Positions 51,515 through 60,302 of a stretch of 64,000 nt of DNA are shown here, one piece after another. A model generated the notes under the pieces. That model saw only the letters and a list, made by a program, of their open reading frames with translations. It was not told where the DNA came from and did not search any database. Source of the DNA: Tundrisphaera sp051175315. Lineage in GTDB: Bacteria > Planctomycetota > Planctomycetia > Isosphaerales > Isosphaeraceae. The position numbers and the translations under genes are program-made. Location of the stretch: assembly GCF_051175315.1 (NCBI RefSeq), contig NZ_CP195100.1, positions 2,666,001 through 2,730,000 of the forward strand, written 5' to 3'. The number at the start of each line of letters is the position of its first letter. Within the stretch, counting starts at the first letter, position 1.

Positions 51515-52465
51515 ATGAAAGACGAGCCGCGCCCCGTCCCGGTCCACGAACTGGAACACCCCGAGCCGGTGGTCATCCACCACGCCGAGGAGGATGACTC
51601 GACGGCGCTGGCCCGCTGGCTGCGCCGCGGGCTGGAGAAGGGGCCCGTGTTCTGGATCTTCCTGGGCGGGGCGGCGCTGGCCGTGGCCGCGCTGGCGACC
51701 CTGGCCAGCGGCCTGGCCGCCAGCCGGACCGTCGACCCCCAGGCCTGGGTCGAGCTGATGACCGCCCGGACCGCCGAGGATAGCCTCAAGGTGGCCGACG
51801 CCCACCCGGACACCACGCTCGCCCTGAACGCCCGGCTCCACGCCGCCAACCTCGAATATGACTCGGGCTTCGATGCCCTGTCCAACCCGGCCCAGCGCGA
51901 CCTGGCCGGCCCCCGGCTCAAGAAGGCACTCGACCTGTACCGCCAGGTCGCCTCCGCGGCGGACGCGAAGTCGCCGCAGGCCCCGATCGCCGCCTACGGG
52001 ATCGCCCGGACCCTGGAAGCCCGCAACGAGCTGCCCGAGGCGATCAAGCAGTATCGCCTGGTCGCCTCGACCTATCCCGGGACCACCGAGGCCAAGCGGT
52101 CCGAGGCCATGGCCAAGGCCCTGGAAGACCCGGAGGCCGTCCAGTTCTACAAGGAACTCTACGCCTACAAGCCGCCCGCCACCCCGGCACCCGCCGATGG
52201 CGCGGTGCCGCCCCCGCTGATCCCCGGGATGAACCCCGGGCTGGGCACCCCGCCCGCCCTGGACCCGACCAAGTCGTTCCTGCCCGACCTCAAGGGGGCC
52301 GGGCCGGCCGACATCGACCCGCCGCCCGTCTCGCCCACTCCGACGCCCGCCCCGGCCCCCGAGACGGCCCCGGCCGAGCCCCAGGGCAAGGCGGAACTGC
52401 CCAACGACCCCAAGGGCAAGGCGGAACTGCCCAACGACCCGTTCCTCGCCCCGCCGCCCAAGTGA
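51515..52465 (+). CDS. membrane-anchored tetratricopeptide-like protein
   Basis: A 316-residue protein. Residues 44-66 form one membrane helix (GPVFWIFLGGAALAVAALATLA) with the N-terminus in the cytoplasm. The following 150 residues are helical and include TPR-like units (LNARLHAANLEYDSGF, KKALDLYRQVASAAD, ELPEAIKQYRLVASTYPGTTEAK), similar to the YfgM/TPR-21 tail of envelope chaperones. The last 90 residues are Pro/Ala-rich and contain two perfect copies of a 10-residue unit GKAELPNDPK. The ATG follows GCGAACG. Partners are unknown; the position before the RluA gene gives no functional clue. Confidence 0.75.
   Translation: MKDEPRPVPVHELEHPEPVVIHHAEEDDSTALARWLRRGLEKGPVFWIFLGGAALAVAALATLASGLAASRTVDPQAWVELMTARTAEDSLKVADAHPDTTLALNARLHAANLEYDSGFDALSNPAQRDLAGPRLKKALDLYRQVASAADAKSPQAPIAAYGIARTLEARNELPEAIKQYRLVASTYPGTTEAKRSEAMAKALEDPEAVQFYKELYAYKPPATPAPADGAVPPPLIPGMNPGLGTPPALDPTKSFLPDLKGAGPADIDPPPVSPTPTPAPAPETAPAEPQGKAELPNDPKGKAELPNDPFLAPPPK
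52383..52440 (+). repeat. two perfect 30-bp tandem units
   Basis: GGGCAAGGCGGAACTGCCCA... repeats with a period of 30 bases at 52384 and 52414 and encodes GKAELPNDPK twice near the end of the TPR-like protein. It is a recent in-frame duplication. Confidence 0.85.
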
Positions 52466-52567
52466 CCCGAATCCGCACGTGCCGCCGCGACGCCGGGCTT
52501 CCACCCGGCGTCGCGGCGTTTTAGCCCCTCCCGCCCCGTACCTACCCCCTCCGGTCGCCATCCCGCC

Positions 52568-53593
52568 ATGCCACCCGAACTGTCGACCGAGCCCACCGAG
52601 TTCGTCGTCAAGGCCCGGATGGTGGGCAAGCGGCTCGACGCCTACCTCGCCAGCCGCTACCAGGATTATTCCCGGAGCGTGATCCAGAAGGTGATCGACG
52701 CCGGCGCCGTGCTGATCAACGGCCAGCCGGCCAAGGCGTCCTACCGGGTCCGCGAGGCGGACGTCGTCCGGCTCTGGCTGCCCGAACTGTCCACGGTCTC
52801 CTCGGACCCCGAGGACATCCCGATCACGATCGTCTACGAGGACGCCGCGTTCACCGTCGTCGAGAAGCCGGCCGGGCTGGTCACCCACCCGGGCCGGGGC
52901 AACTGGAGCGGGACGATGATCAACGCCCTCCAGTTCCACTTCGACAGCCTCTCCTCCGTGGGGGGCGAGCACCGCCCCGGGATCGTCCACCGCCTCGATC
53001 GCGACACGTCGGGCCTCCTGATCGTGGCCAAGGACGACAAGGCCCACCGCGACCTGGCCCGCCAGTTCGAGGCCCGGTCGATCCGCAAGGAATACCTGGC
53101 CCTGGTCTCGGGGGCCCCGTCGCGCGACAGCGACTACATCGAGAAGCCGATCGGCCAGCACCCGGTCCAGCGCGAGAAGCAGGCCATCCGCCCGCTCACC
53201 GACGGGGGCAAGGAGGCGTCGACCTTCTACGAGGTGGTCGAGCGGTTCGACGGCTATGCCCTGGTCCGCTGCCACCCCCGCACCGGCCGGACCCACCAGA
53301 TCCGGGTCCACCTGGCCCACATTGGCCACCCGATCCTGGCCGATAAGGCATACTTGGGGCGAGACCGCCTGGTGCTCGGCGACCTGATCGGACCCGATGC
53401 CCCGGACGCCGACCGCGTCCTGCTGGAACGCCAGGCGTTGCACGCCCACGCCCTGTCCCTGACCCACCCGCTGACCGGCGAGCCGCTCGCGTTCCGGTCG
53501 CCGCTGCCCGCCGACATGGAGGCGGCCCTCGCGGCGCTCCGCGAGCATCGCCCGGCGTCCGCCGCCAGGCCGAAGGCCGGGGGCAAGGGCTGA
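52568..53593 (+). CDS. RluA-family pseudouridine synthase (RluD-like)
   Basis: A 341-residue enzyme. Residues 12-70 form an S4 RNA-binding domain (RLDAYLASRYQDYSRSVIQK). The catalytic domain has PITIVYEDAAFTVVEKPAGLVTHPG, the catalytic Asp in HRLDRDTSGLLIVAKDD, and TGRTHQIRVHLAHIGHPILAD. These match RluC/RluD enzymes that modify uridines of 23S rRNA; the S4 domain favours RluD. It is 102 bases after the TPR-like gene. The end carries a short basic tail (KAGGKG). Confidence 0.93.
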   Translation: MPPELSTEPTEFVVKARMVGKRLDAYLASRYQDYSRSVIQKVIDAGAVLINGQPAKASYRVREADVVRLWLPELSTVSSDPEDIPITIVYEDAAFTVVEKPAGLVTHPGRGNWSGTMINALQFHFDSLSSVGGEHRPGIVHRLDRDTSGLLIVAKDDKAHRDLARQFEARSIRKEYLALVSGAPSRDSDYIEKPIGQHPVQREKQAIRPLTDGGKEASTFYEVVERFDGYALVRCHPRTGRTHQIRVHLAHIGHPILADKAYLGRDRLVLGDLIGPDAPDADRVLLERQALHAHALSLTHPLTGEPLAFRSPLPADMEAALAALREHRPASAARPKAGGKG

Positions 53594-53612
53594 CCTTCGC
53601 GGGGACGCTCGC

Positions 53613-55805
53613 ATGAGTGACGGCGGATACGGCGGGAGTGCCCCGGGGACCGGCCCGGGCCAGATCAAGGTCTGGAATCGGGCCGAGGCGATCCTCTGGG
53701 ACGAGAAGTGGCACCGCCTGACGCCCGGCGCCCGGCGGGGATTCCTGGAGCACACCAAGGGGCCGAGCCGTGCCGGATCGATCAATCGGGTCGGCACCCC
53801 CGCCGAACAGATCAGCCCGGCGATCCTCGCCGAACTGGTCGAGGCCGGATTCGCGGAGGTCGAGAAGGCCGCCGGCAAGAAAGGCCCCAAGGCCTACGTG
53901 CCGACGCACCTGAATGATTTCACCGTCCGGATCCGGACCATCCACCGCTACCACCTGCTCGGCCCCGACGACCGGGCCATGCTCGCCCAGTATTGCCGCT
54001 ACGTCTTCCAGAGCAACGGCGAGCTGTCGATCGCCCGCGTCCTGGCCCGGGCGAAGGTCGATGACCCGTGCCGCCTGGATGCGGCCATCGAGCGGTATGT
54101 CGCCTCGGCCCGCTGGCCGGAGTGGGCCGCCGAGGCCACGGAACTGCCCCTGGCCCAACCCCTGGTCCAGGCCCTGATCAAGGCCCCCGGCCCGATCCGC
54201 CTGGCCGACCTGCCCCGCAAGGTCCCCGGGCCGGCGGCCGCCGTCGAGGCGGCCCTGGCGGGGATGATCGATCGGGTGGCCGCCTTCGAGGACCTCGATC
54301 CCGAGTCGTTCGACATCGTGGTCGGCCTGCTGCCGGTGGTCCGCGAGCGGATCGAGGCGGCCAGGAAGCCCCGGAGCCGGCCGCCGCTGGTCGCCGTCGA
54401 GAAGCCCCGGGGCCTGGGGCCGCCCTCCGGCCTGCTCGCCAACGACCTCCGCGTGTTCCTGCTGGAACTGGTCGGCCAGCCCCCCCGGCTCCGCCAGGAT
54501 GGAGAGCTGTTCTCCAAGGAGGAGCCCCGGTTCCTGGAGGCGTTCCCCGCCTGGCCGGACTGGCTCGTCGCGGCCTCACGGCTGGACCCGCCCGCGAGGC
54601 TGGGCCAGGCCCACGACTGGGCCGAGGCGTTGAAGTTCGTCGAGAAGGACAACGAGGAAGACCGGACGCGACTGCTCCTCTCCGCGAAGGGCCGGGACTG
54701 GCTGGCCGCCGACCTGGAGGCCCAGTACGCCGCGATCTACGAGTTCCTCCGCGCCGTGCCGAACCGGCGCGACTCCTACTATTACTATGAGGACGAGACC
54801 TCGGGCGATGCCCTGTTCCTCGGCATCCGGGCCATGGTGGCCACCTCCCGGGTCAGCCGTTACCCCTCGTATTCCTACGACCTCAAGGCGACGGATCGCC
54901 AGGCCCTCCGCGAGTCGCTCTCCCGATCGTTGACCGCCCTGCCGGTCGGCCGATATGTGACCCTGGAGAGCGTGCTGGCCCACCTGACGTTCCGCGAGCA
55001 CAACCCGCTGGTGCTGGGCCGGAAGGATCCGAGCGACCTGACGATCCTGGTCAACGACGCCCGCATCCCCCAGATCGAGGACCGGATCGAGAACGCCGGC
55101 CAGGTCCTGCTCTCCTCCTTCCTCCTCCGGCGGCTGGTCCTGTGCGACGCCCTGGCCGTGGCCATCGACGACGAGGGACTGCTGTGCGTGGCCCGCCTGC
55201 CGAGGTTGGACGGCTACTTCGGGCGGAAGTACAAGGCCGAGAAGGCGGGGAAGGCCGACGGCAAGGTGATCGTCCAGCCCGACTTCAGCATCGTGGTGAT
55301 CGGGCTCGACCCCGCCCCGGCCGTCGAGCTGGCCCCGTTCTGCGACCGGGCCCAGGGGCAGGCCGGCCAGGGGGCGATGATCTTCAAGCTGACCCGCGAG
55401 TCGGTGATCCGGGCCGTCGCGCAGGGGATGAAGGGCGCGGAGATCGTCGCCCGGCTCAACCGCCACGCCAGCGTGGCCGTGCCGGCCAACGTCCTGAGCG
55501 AGGTCCGGGAGTGGGCCGACTGGACCCGCCGGGTCAACGTCCGGCCGATGACGGTGGTCCGCTGCCCCGACCCCGAGACCGTGGCGCGGGTGGTCGCGGC
55601 GCTGGGGCGGAACGCCGAGAAGCTGGGCGACACCCTGGTGGGCCTGGCCTCCGCCAAGCTGTCCTCGGCCGATCGGGCCAAACTCACGGCCCAGGGCATC
55701 ATCATCACCAAGGACCCCATCGCCGTGGCCGGGACCGCCGGCGCGAAGGCGAAGGTGAAGGCCGCGGCACCGAAGAAGCGGGGCCGTCCGCGTCGGGCCG
55801 AGTGA
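53613..55805 (+). CDS. XPB/Ssl2-like helicase-associated protein lacking the helicase motor
   Basis: A 730-residue protein that starts MSDGGYGGSAPGTGPG. No DEAD/DEAH, Walker A or SAT motif is present. Residues 545-650 match the helicase C-terminal family Helicase_C_3 seen in XPB/Ssl2-like proteins: GKVIVQPDFSIVVIGLDP, FKLTRESVIRAVAQGM, and IVARLNRHASVAVPANVL. The first 500 residues are helical and wing-like (for example VLARAKVDDPCRL) and may bind DNA, and the C-terminus KAAAPKKRGRPRRAE is an AT-hook-like basic tail. A DNA-binding or repair role is probable. It follows the rluA-type gene by 19 bases. Confidence 0.8.
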   Translation: MSDGGYGGSAPGTGPGQIKVWNRAEAILWDEKWHRLTPGARRGFLEHTKGPSRAGSINRVGTPAEQISPAILAELVEAGFAEVEKAAGKKGPKAYVPTHLNDFTVRIRTIHRYHLLGPDDRAMLAQYCRYVFQSNGELSIARVLARAKVDDPCRLDAAIERYVASARWPEWAAEATELPLAQPLVQALIKAPGPIRLADLPRKVPGPAAAVEAALAGMIDRVAAFEDLDPESFDIVVGLLPVVRERIEAARKPRSRPPLVAVEKPRGLGPPSGLLANDLRVFLLELVGQPPRLRQDGELFSKEEPRFLEAFPAWPDWLVAASRLDPPARLGQAHDWAEALKFVEKDNEEDRTRLLLSAKGRDWLAADLEAQYAAIYEFLRAVPNRRDSYYYYEDETSGDALFLGIRAMVATSRVSRYPSYSYDLKATDRQALRESLSRSLTALPVGRYVTLESVLAHLTFREHNPLVLGRKDPSDLTILVNDARIPQIEDRIENAGQVLLSSFLLRRLVLCDALAVAIDDEGLLCVARLPRLDGYFGRKYKAEKAGKADGKVIVQPDFSIVVIGLDPAPAVELAPFCDRAQGQAGQGAMIFKLTRESVIRAVAQGMKGAEIVARLNRHASVAVPANVLSEVREWADWTRRVNVRPMTVVRCPDPETVARVVAALGRNAEKLGDTLVGLASAKLSSADRAKLTAQGIIITKDPIAVAGTAGAKAKVKAAAPKKRGRPRRAE

Positions 55806-55916
55806 CCGGATCGCGTCGTTTTTTGGCCACATCCCGGACGGTCAGAAAAATTCATCCTAGATACCTCAAAGATCGGAGGGACGAATCAATCACCCGTGCC
55901 GGAAGGACTCTTCCCC

Positions 55917-56618
55917 GTGTTCATCGTGTTGCGGCCCCAGCTTCTGCTCCCCTTGATCATCGCCTGCGTCGTGTTGGCGTTCTCCGCCGGCACGACCCGG
56001 GGCGACTTCGTGAGCGCGGCCAACCTCGGGTCTGGCAAGGGCTTCAGCGAATTCGGCGGGTACACCCTGTCGGGCACGGAGGCCCAGGGGGGCGTCGGGC
56101 TCAGCCTCGCGGTCCGGTTCACCCAGGGGGGCCCGGGGGCCTCCGCGTTCCGTTCGGCCCAGCTGGCCCTCGGGCATCTGGGCGGGGCCAATGCGGTCGA
56201 CATCCTCCTGATGGCCGACCTCGACGGGGGGCCGGGCAAGATCCTGGAAACGATCCGGCTGGCCGGTGCCATGACGGCCGCGACCTCGCTGGTCACGGCG
56301 AAGTCCGTGCTCACCCCGACCTTGATGGCGGGCCAGGACTACTGGCTGGCCGCCGTGCCCCGCGGGGATACGCTCCTGACCTGGGCGACCAACCCGCTCG
56401 GCGAGAAGGGGCACCTGGCCTATCAGTTGACCCTGGGCACCCGGGCCAACGACTGGCTGGTCACCACCAACCCGGACACCGCCTTCGCCGTCACCTCGGC
56501 GGTCCTGGCCCGGCCCATCGTCGAGGCCGGGGCCGTGCCGGAACCGTCCAGCATCGTCCTGTGCGGGATCTTCGGGGCCGTCCTGGTCGGCGCCCGTCAG
56601 TTCCGGCCCCGGGCCTGA
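55917..56618 (+). CDS. PEP-CTERM exported protein
   Basis: A 233-residue protein. The start at 55917 (GTG, before FIVLRPQLLLPLIIACVVLAFS) is favoured because GGAAGGAC lies at 55901-55908; a GTG at 55896 would add seven residues. A signal peptide is followed by a beta-rich choice-of-anchor-type domain (TLSGTEAQGGVGLSLAVRFTQGGPG) and the sorting tail VPEPSSIVLCGIFGAVLVGARQFRPRA in two blocks: VPEPSS motif, membrane helix, basic end. PEP-CTERM proteins are sorted by EpsH/XrtA-type exosortase, which is not in this window. Confidence 0.85.
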   Translation: MFIVLRPQLLLPLIIACVVLAFSAGTTRGDFVSAANLGSGKGFSEFGGYTLSGTEAQGGVGLSLAVRFTQGGPGASAFRSAQLALGHLGGANAVDILLMADLDGGPGKILETIRLAGAMTAATSLVTAKSVLTPTLMAGQDYWLAAVPRGDTLLTWATNPLGEKGHLAYQLTLGTRANDWLVTTNPDTAFAVTSAVLARPIVEAGAVPEPSSIVLCGIFGAVLVGARQFRPRA

Positions 56619-58196
56619 TCAACTCGCGGCGTCGAGCCGGGCCTTGAGGGCGGCGGCCGCCCGGCGGGGGAACTCGGCGCGGACCACGGCGGCGGACACG
56701 GCGATCCGGCGGGCCCCGGCCTCCAGCACCTCGTCCAGGTTCTCCTCGGTGATCCCGCCGATGGCGAACCAGGGCAGCGACGTGATCTCGGCGGCCCGGG
56801 CCACGAACCCGAGCCCGGCCAGGTCATCGAACCCCTTGGTCGTGCTGGCGAAGACCGGCCCCACGCCCAGGTAGCCGGCGGTATCCAGCACCGCCGCCTC
56901 GACCTGGGCGGGCTCGTGGGTGGAGACCCCGATCAGGCTCCCCGGGCCGACGATCCGCCGGGCGTCGCGGACCGTGACGTCCTCCTGCCCGAGGTGGACC
57001 CCGTCGGCGCCGGCCAGGCGGGCCAGGTCGGGGCGATCGTTGAGGATGAACCGGGCGCGGGCCTGGGCCGTGAGGATCCGGACCTCGCGGGCCCGGCTCA
57101 GCAGCTCGCGGTCGGGCAGCCCCTTCTCGCGGAGCTGGATCACGTCGGCCCCGCCGGCCAGGGCCTCGCCGACGATCCAGGTCAGGTCGCCCAGGGTGGG
57201 CAGGCCGCCCACCAGCACCATCAGCCGGGCGTCGCCGATCCCCCGGCGGGACGCGGCGGCGTTCAGCACCAGCTTCTCCAGGGTGTAGACGTCGTAGCGG
57301 AGGACCTCGAACCGGCCGGAGACCCAGACGTCGACCAGCTTGCTGTATTCCTCCAGCGAGCGGAGCGCCTCGGCGGTCCTCTTGAAGTTGGCGATCAGGA
57401 CGGCGCGGGGGCTCTCGCGGGCCTGCTCCGAGGCGGTCATGATGTGGGTGCCGACGTCGCCCCGGGTGTCGCGCGAGGCCAGCAGGAGCGCCGGGTCGAG
57501 GCCGTCCATCGCGGTGGCGAACCGGTGGCGGACCTCCTTGAGCCTCCGGGTCAGCATCGGGTCGTCGAGCGCGAACCGGGCGAAGTCCTCGATCACGCGG
57601 AGCCCTTCGCGGGCGCGGTTGGCCGAGGCGTCGAGGATCCGGGCCAGGTCGATCTCCTGGCCCGGCTCGACCAGCTCCAGGGGGGCGACTTCCGGGCCGA
57701 CCGGGATCGGCGCCCCCTGGTCGGCCTCGATCTCCTCCTGCCGGGCCAGCAGGTCGGCGACCCGGAGGCCGGCGGCGTCCAGGGCGGCGGAGACCGACCC
57801 GTCCATGGCCAGCAGGCCGACCAGCAGGTGCTCGGTGCCGATCGACTGGCCCCGGGTCAGGGCGCGGGCCCGCGCCGTCGCCTCGCCGATGGCGGCCCGG
57901 CAGTCGCTCGACCAGGGCAGGGCGGGGGCGTCGTCCTCGAAGTCCGGTCCATCCTCGCCGGGCGAGGGGGCATCGGCGGCGCGGAGGCCCAGGGCCTCGG
58001 CCACCCGCGCGGGCGACAGCCCGAACTCGATCAGGAGGGCCACGGCGCGGCCTTCCCCCTCGTCGGCCAGCGCGGCGGCCAGGTCGGCTGCCCCGACCTC
58101 GGCCCCGTCGCGGGATCGGGCCCGTGCCTCGGCGCGGCGGGAGGCCCGCAACGCCCCCGGCGTGAACGAATCGAACGAGATGCCTCGACCTGCCAC
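56619..58196 (-). CDS. thiE: thiamine-phosphate synthase fused to Clp_N domains
   Basis: A 525-residue fusion. Residues 1-155 form two Clp N-terminal-type repeats (FTPGALRASRRAEARARSRDG; TRGQSIGTEHLLVGLLAMDG), which in ClpA/C dock substrates or adaptors. Residues 178-320 (ARILDASANRAREGLRVIEDFARFALDD) match the accessory domain seen before ThiE in some bacteria. Residues 327-525 are ThiE: VIQLREKG, LNDRPDLARLAGADGVHLGQED, GVSTHEPAQVEAA, YLGVGPVFASTTK and AIGGITEENL. ThiE joins the pyrimidine and thiazole halves to give thiamine phosphate. The Clp_N part on a biosynthetic enzyme is very unusual. Start is GTG at 58196. Confidence 0.9.
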   Translation of the reverse strand: MAGRGISFDSFTPGALRASRRAEARARSRDGAEVGAADLAAALADEGEGRAVALLIEFGLSPARVAEALGLRAADAPSPGEDGPDFEDDAPALPWSSDCRAAIGEATARARALTRGQSIGTEHLLVGLLAMDGSVSAALDAAGLRVADLLARQEEIEADQGAPIPVGPEVAPLELVEPGQEIDLARILDASANRAREGLRVIEDFARFALDDPMLTRRLKEVRHRFATAMDGLDPALLLASRDTRGDVGTHIMTASEQARESPRAVLIANFKRTAEALRSLEEYSKLVDVWVSGRFEVLRYDVYTLEKLVLNAAASRRGIGDARLMVLVGGLPTLGDLTWIVGEALAGGADVIQLREKGLPDRELLSRAREVRILTAQARARFILNDRPDLARLAGADGVHLGQEDVTVRDARRIVGPGSLIGVSTHEPAQVEAAVLDTAGYLGVGPVFASTTKGFDDLAGLGFVARAAEITSLPWFAIGGITEENLDEVLEAGARRIAVSAAVVRAEFPRRAAAALKARLDAAS

Positions 58197-58343
58197 GATC
58201 CCCCCTCCCGGCCCGGCCGCCGGGCGATCTGCCCCGCGCCCCGGCTTGCGTTCTGCCCCGAGCCCCCGGATGATGGGGGCTCGTGGCCGTCCCGCGGAGG
58301 CCCCGACCCGGGCCCCGCCTCACCTTCGATTCAGGACATCTCC

Positions 58344-58934
58344 ATGATGGAACGCGTCGCCCCGATCGTCGCCGCCTCGCTGGTCCTCGCCTGCGGCCTG
58401 GTGGCCATGGCCGATGGGCCGGCCCAGGGCAAGCCCGCCTCGCCGCTCAACATCACGGTGAATGACATCGACGGCAAGCCGGTCAACCTGGCCGAGGCCC
58501 ACAAGGGCAAGGTCGTCCTCATCGTCAACACCGCCAGCAAGTGCGGCCTCACCCCCCAGTACGAGGGGCTGGAAGCCGCCTACGAGAAGTACAAGGATAA
58601 GGGCTTCGAGGTCCTGGCCTTCCCGGCCAACGAGTTCGGCGCCCAGGAGCCGGGCACCAACGCGGAGATCAAGTCCTTCTGCACCGGCAAGTACAACGTC
58701 ACCTTCCCGATCTACAGCAAGATCAAGGTCAAGGGCGAAGGGATCCACCCGCTCTACCAGACCCTGACCAGCAAGGAGACCAACCCCAAGTTCGCCGGCG
58801 ACATCAAGTGGAACTTCACCAAGTTCCTGGTCGACCGCGACGGCGAGGTGATCGCCCGGTTCGAGCCCAAGGAGACCCCGGACTCGCCCAAGGTCACCCA
58901 GGCCATCGAAGCGGCCCTGGCCGGCTCCAAGTAA
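58344..58934 (+). CDS. exported glutathione peroxidase-like protein
   Basis: A 196-residue Cys-type glutathione peroxidase/thioredoxin peroxidase. The first 23 residues (MMERVAPIVAASLVLACGLVA) are a signal peptide, so the protein is periplasmic. The peroxidatic Cys67 lies in NTASKCGLTPQYEGLE, Trp156-Asn157 in WNFTKFLVDRDG. The usual Gln of FPCNQFG is Glu97 here (FPANEFGAQEPG), a changed tetrad residue. It reduces peroxides with thiol partners. The divergent thiE fusion starts 147 bases away. Confidence 0.9.
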   Translation: MMERVAPIVAASLVLACGLVAMADGPAQGKPASPLNITVNDIDGKPVNLAEAHKGKVVLIVNTASKCGLTPQYEGLEAAYEKYKDKGFEVLAFPANEFGAQEPGTNAEIKSFCTGKYNVTFPIYSKIKVKGEGIHPLYQTLTSKETNPKFAGDIKWNFTKFLVDRDGEVIARFEPKETPDSPKVTQAIEAALAGSK

Positions 58935-58968
58935 GCGGGACGGCGGGGGCCGATCGACCTCGGCTCGA

Positions 58969-59775
58969 TCAACGCTTCGGCTTCGCCCTGGCCTTCGGCT
59001 CGCCCAACAGCCCGTCGAACGAGCCGTCGTCCCCCTTCGAGGAGGCCGGCTTGTCGGCGGGCTTCCCCTTGTCGTCCTTGGCCTGGGCGGCCACCTTGGC
59101 GACGTACTTCTCCGGGTTGTCGTTGAACTCGTCGCGGCAGCCGGAGCAGCAGACCGGGTAGCTCTTGCCCTGGTAGCTGACCGTCATCGTGGCGGCACCC
59201 CCGGTCAGGATGCACTGGGGCAGGCTGGCGGCGTTGCCCCCGGCGGCGAACGACTCCCCTTCCTTGGTCAGCCCGACCGAGAAGACGTCCTTGAACTGCG
59301 GCGCCCCCGGCTCCTGCCGCTTGAGTTCCAGGGTGTAGCGGATCTTGTTGCTGTTGGGCCGGAGCACCAGCCGCTCGTTGGCCTTGGACCCCGGGACGGC
59401 GCGGTTGAGGGTCAGCACCTTGCCGTCGGGGCTGAACGAGCCGGCGAACTTCGCGGGCTTCCCCTCGGCGTCGGTGCCGTCCAGGGTGTAGGTCTTGGAG
59501 GCGGCGTCGTAGGCGAGCTGCCCCTTGGCAATCGCCTTGTCGCCTTCGAAGGCGACGGTCATCCCGACCGGGACCCCCTTGTCGAACTTCCAGGCCCAGC
59601 CGTGGGTCTCCTGCCAGCCCTTGAACCGGTTGGCCGCGGGGGTGGCGGTCCCCTTCCAGGACCCGACCATGTGCTCGAACGGGGCGAATGGCCTGGGGAT
59701 CTCGTCGACCGGGCCGGCCCAGGCCCCCCCGATCAGGATCGCCGCCAGCCCCAACCCCGCGATTCCCGTCCGCAT
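58969..59775 (-). CDS. exported DUF1579-like protein with C-terminal YHS domain
   Basis: A 268-residue exported protein starting MRTGIAGLGLAAILIGGAWAG (signal peptide). Residues 30-180 are a lipocalin-like DUF1579 region (MVGSWKGTATPAANRFKGWQE). Residues 195-230 form a YHS domain (YPVCCSGCRDEFNDNPEKYV), which binds metal with Cys residues. A charged tail with KPADKPASSKGDDGS follows. Such YHS domains occur with copper or heavy-metal pathways. It is tail-to-tail with the peroxidase gene, 34 bases apart. Confidence 0.82.
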   Translation of the reverse strand: MRTGIAGLGLAAILIGGAWAGPVDEIPRPFAPFEHMVGSWKGTATPAANRFKGWQETHGWAWKFDKGVPVGMTVAFEGDKAIAKGQLAYDAASKTYTLDGTDAEGKPAKFAGSFSPDGKVLTLNRAVPGSKANERLVLRPNSNKIRYTLELKRQEPGAPQFKDVFSVGLTKEGESFAAGGNAASLPQCILTGGAATMTVSYQGKSYPVCCSGCRDEFNDNPEKYVAKVAAQAKDDKGKPADKPASSKGDDGSFDGLLGEPKARAKPKR

Positions 59776-60008
59776 CGCGATCACCTCCCCGCGCCAACGA
59801 CCCAACCGGCTCCCGCGCCGACCGATGACCCATCCTAACGGCCCCGGTCGGCCGGCGGGAAGGGGGCGTCGCGTCGGGCCGCAAGTCGGCACGCGACATG
59901 CTCTGGCCAAAGGCGAGGCCACGGGTTACAGTGAAGGGATCGGGGAGCGACCGACGCCAATAGGGCCCGCCGGACGCATCCCCCACAGTCCGATCGACGG
60001 GGTTCGCC

Positions 60009-60302
60009 ATGCGTTTGGAGGCAGTAGTCCTGCCCGAACTGGGGACCGGTCCGCACGTCCCGATCGTGGTCAGCCACTGGTTCGCCGGGCGCGGAGATCG
60101 GGTCTGGGAAGGGGATCGGCTGGTCGAGGTCCTGGTCGGCCCGGCCACGTTCGACGTCCCGGCCCCCTCGTCGGGCCGATTGGCGGCGATCCACGGCCGC
60201 GAGGATGACCTGGTGACGGCCGGCATGGTGCTGGGCCTGGTGGCCGTGAGCGAGGAAGGCGACCCCGATGGCGACGAGCCGCCGGACACCCCCGCGTCAT
60301 GA
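60009..60302 (+). CDS. biotin/lipoyl-fold protein with no acceptor lysine
   Basis: A 97-residue single domain with the biotin/lipoyl attachment fold: VLPELGTGPHVPIVVSHWFAGRGDRVWEGD, VEVLVGPATFDVPAPSSGRLAAI. In lipoyl domains, the turn carries DKA or similar; here the same turn is GPA, and the whole protein has no lysine at all. It cannot be lipoylated or biotinylated in the usual way. It overlaps the following Nudix gene by 4 bases (ATGA), so translational coupling is likely. It could be a structural relic or a small-molecule or protein docking domain. Confidence 0.8.
   Translation: MRLEAVVLPELGTGPHVPIVVSHWFAGRGDRVWEGDRLVEVLVGPATFDVPAPSSGRLAAIHGREDDLVTAGMVLGLVAVSEEGDPDGDEPPDTPAS

Noticed and set aside
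52383..52440. Possible CRISPR-like direct repeats
   Set aside because: They are two adjacent units inside a reading frame, with no spacers and no cas genes nearby.
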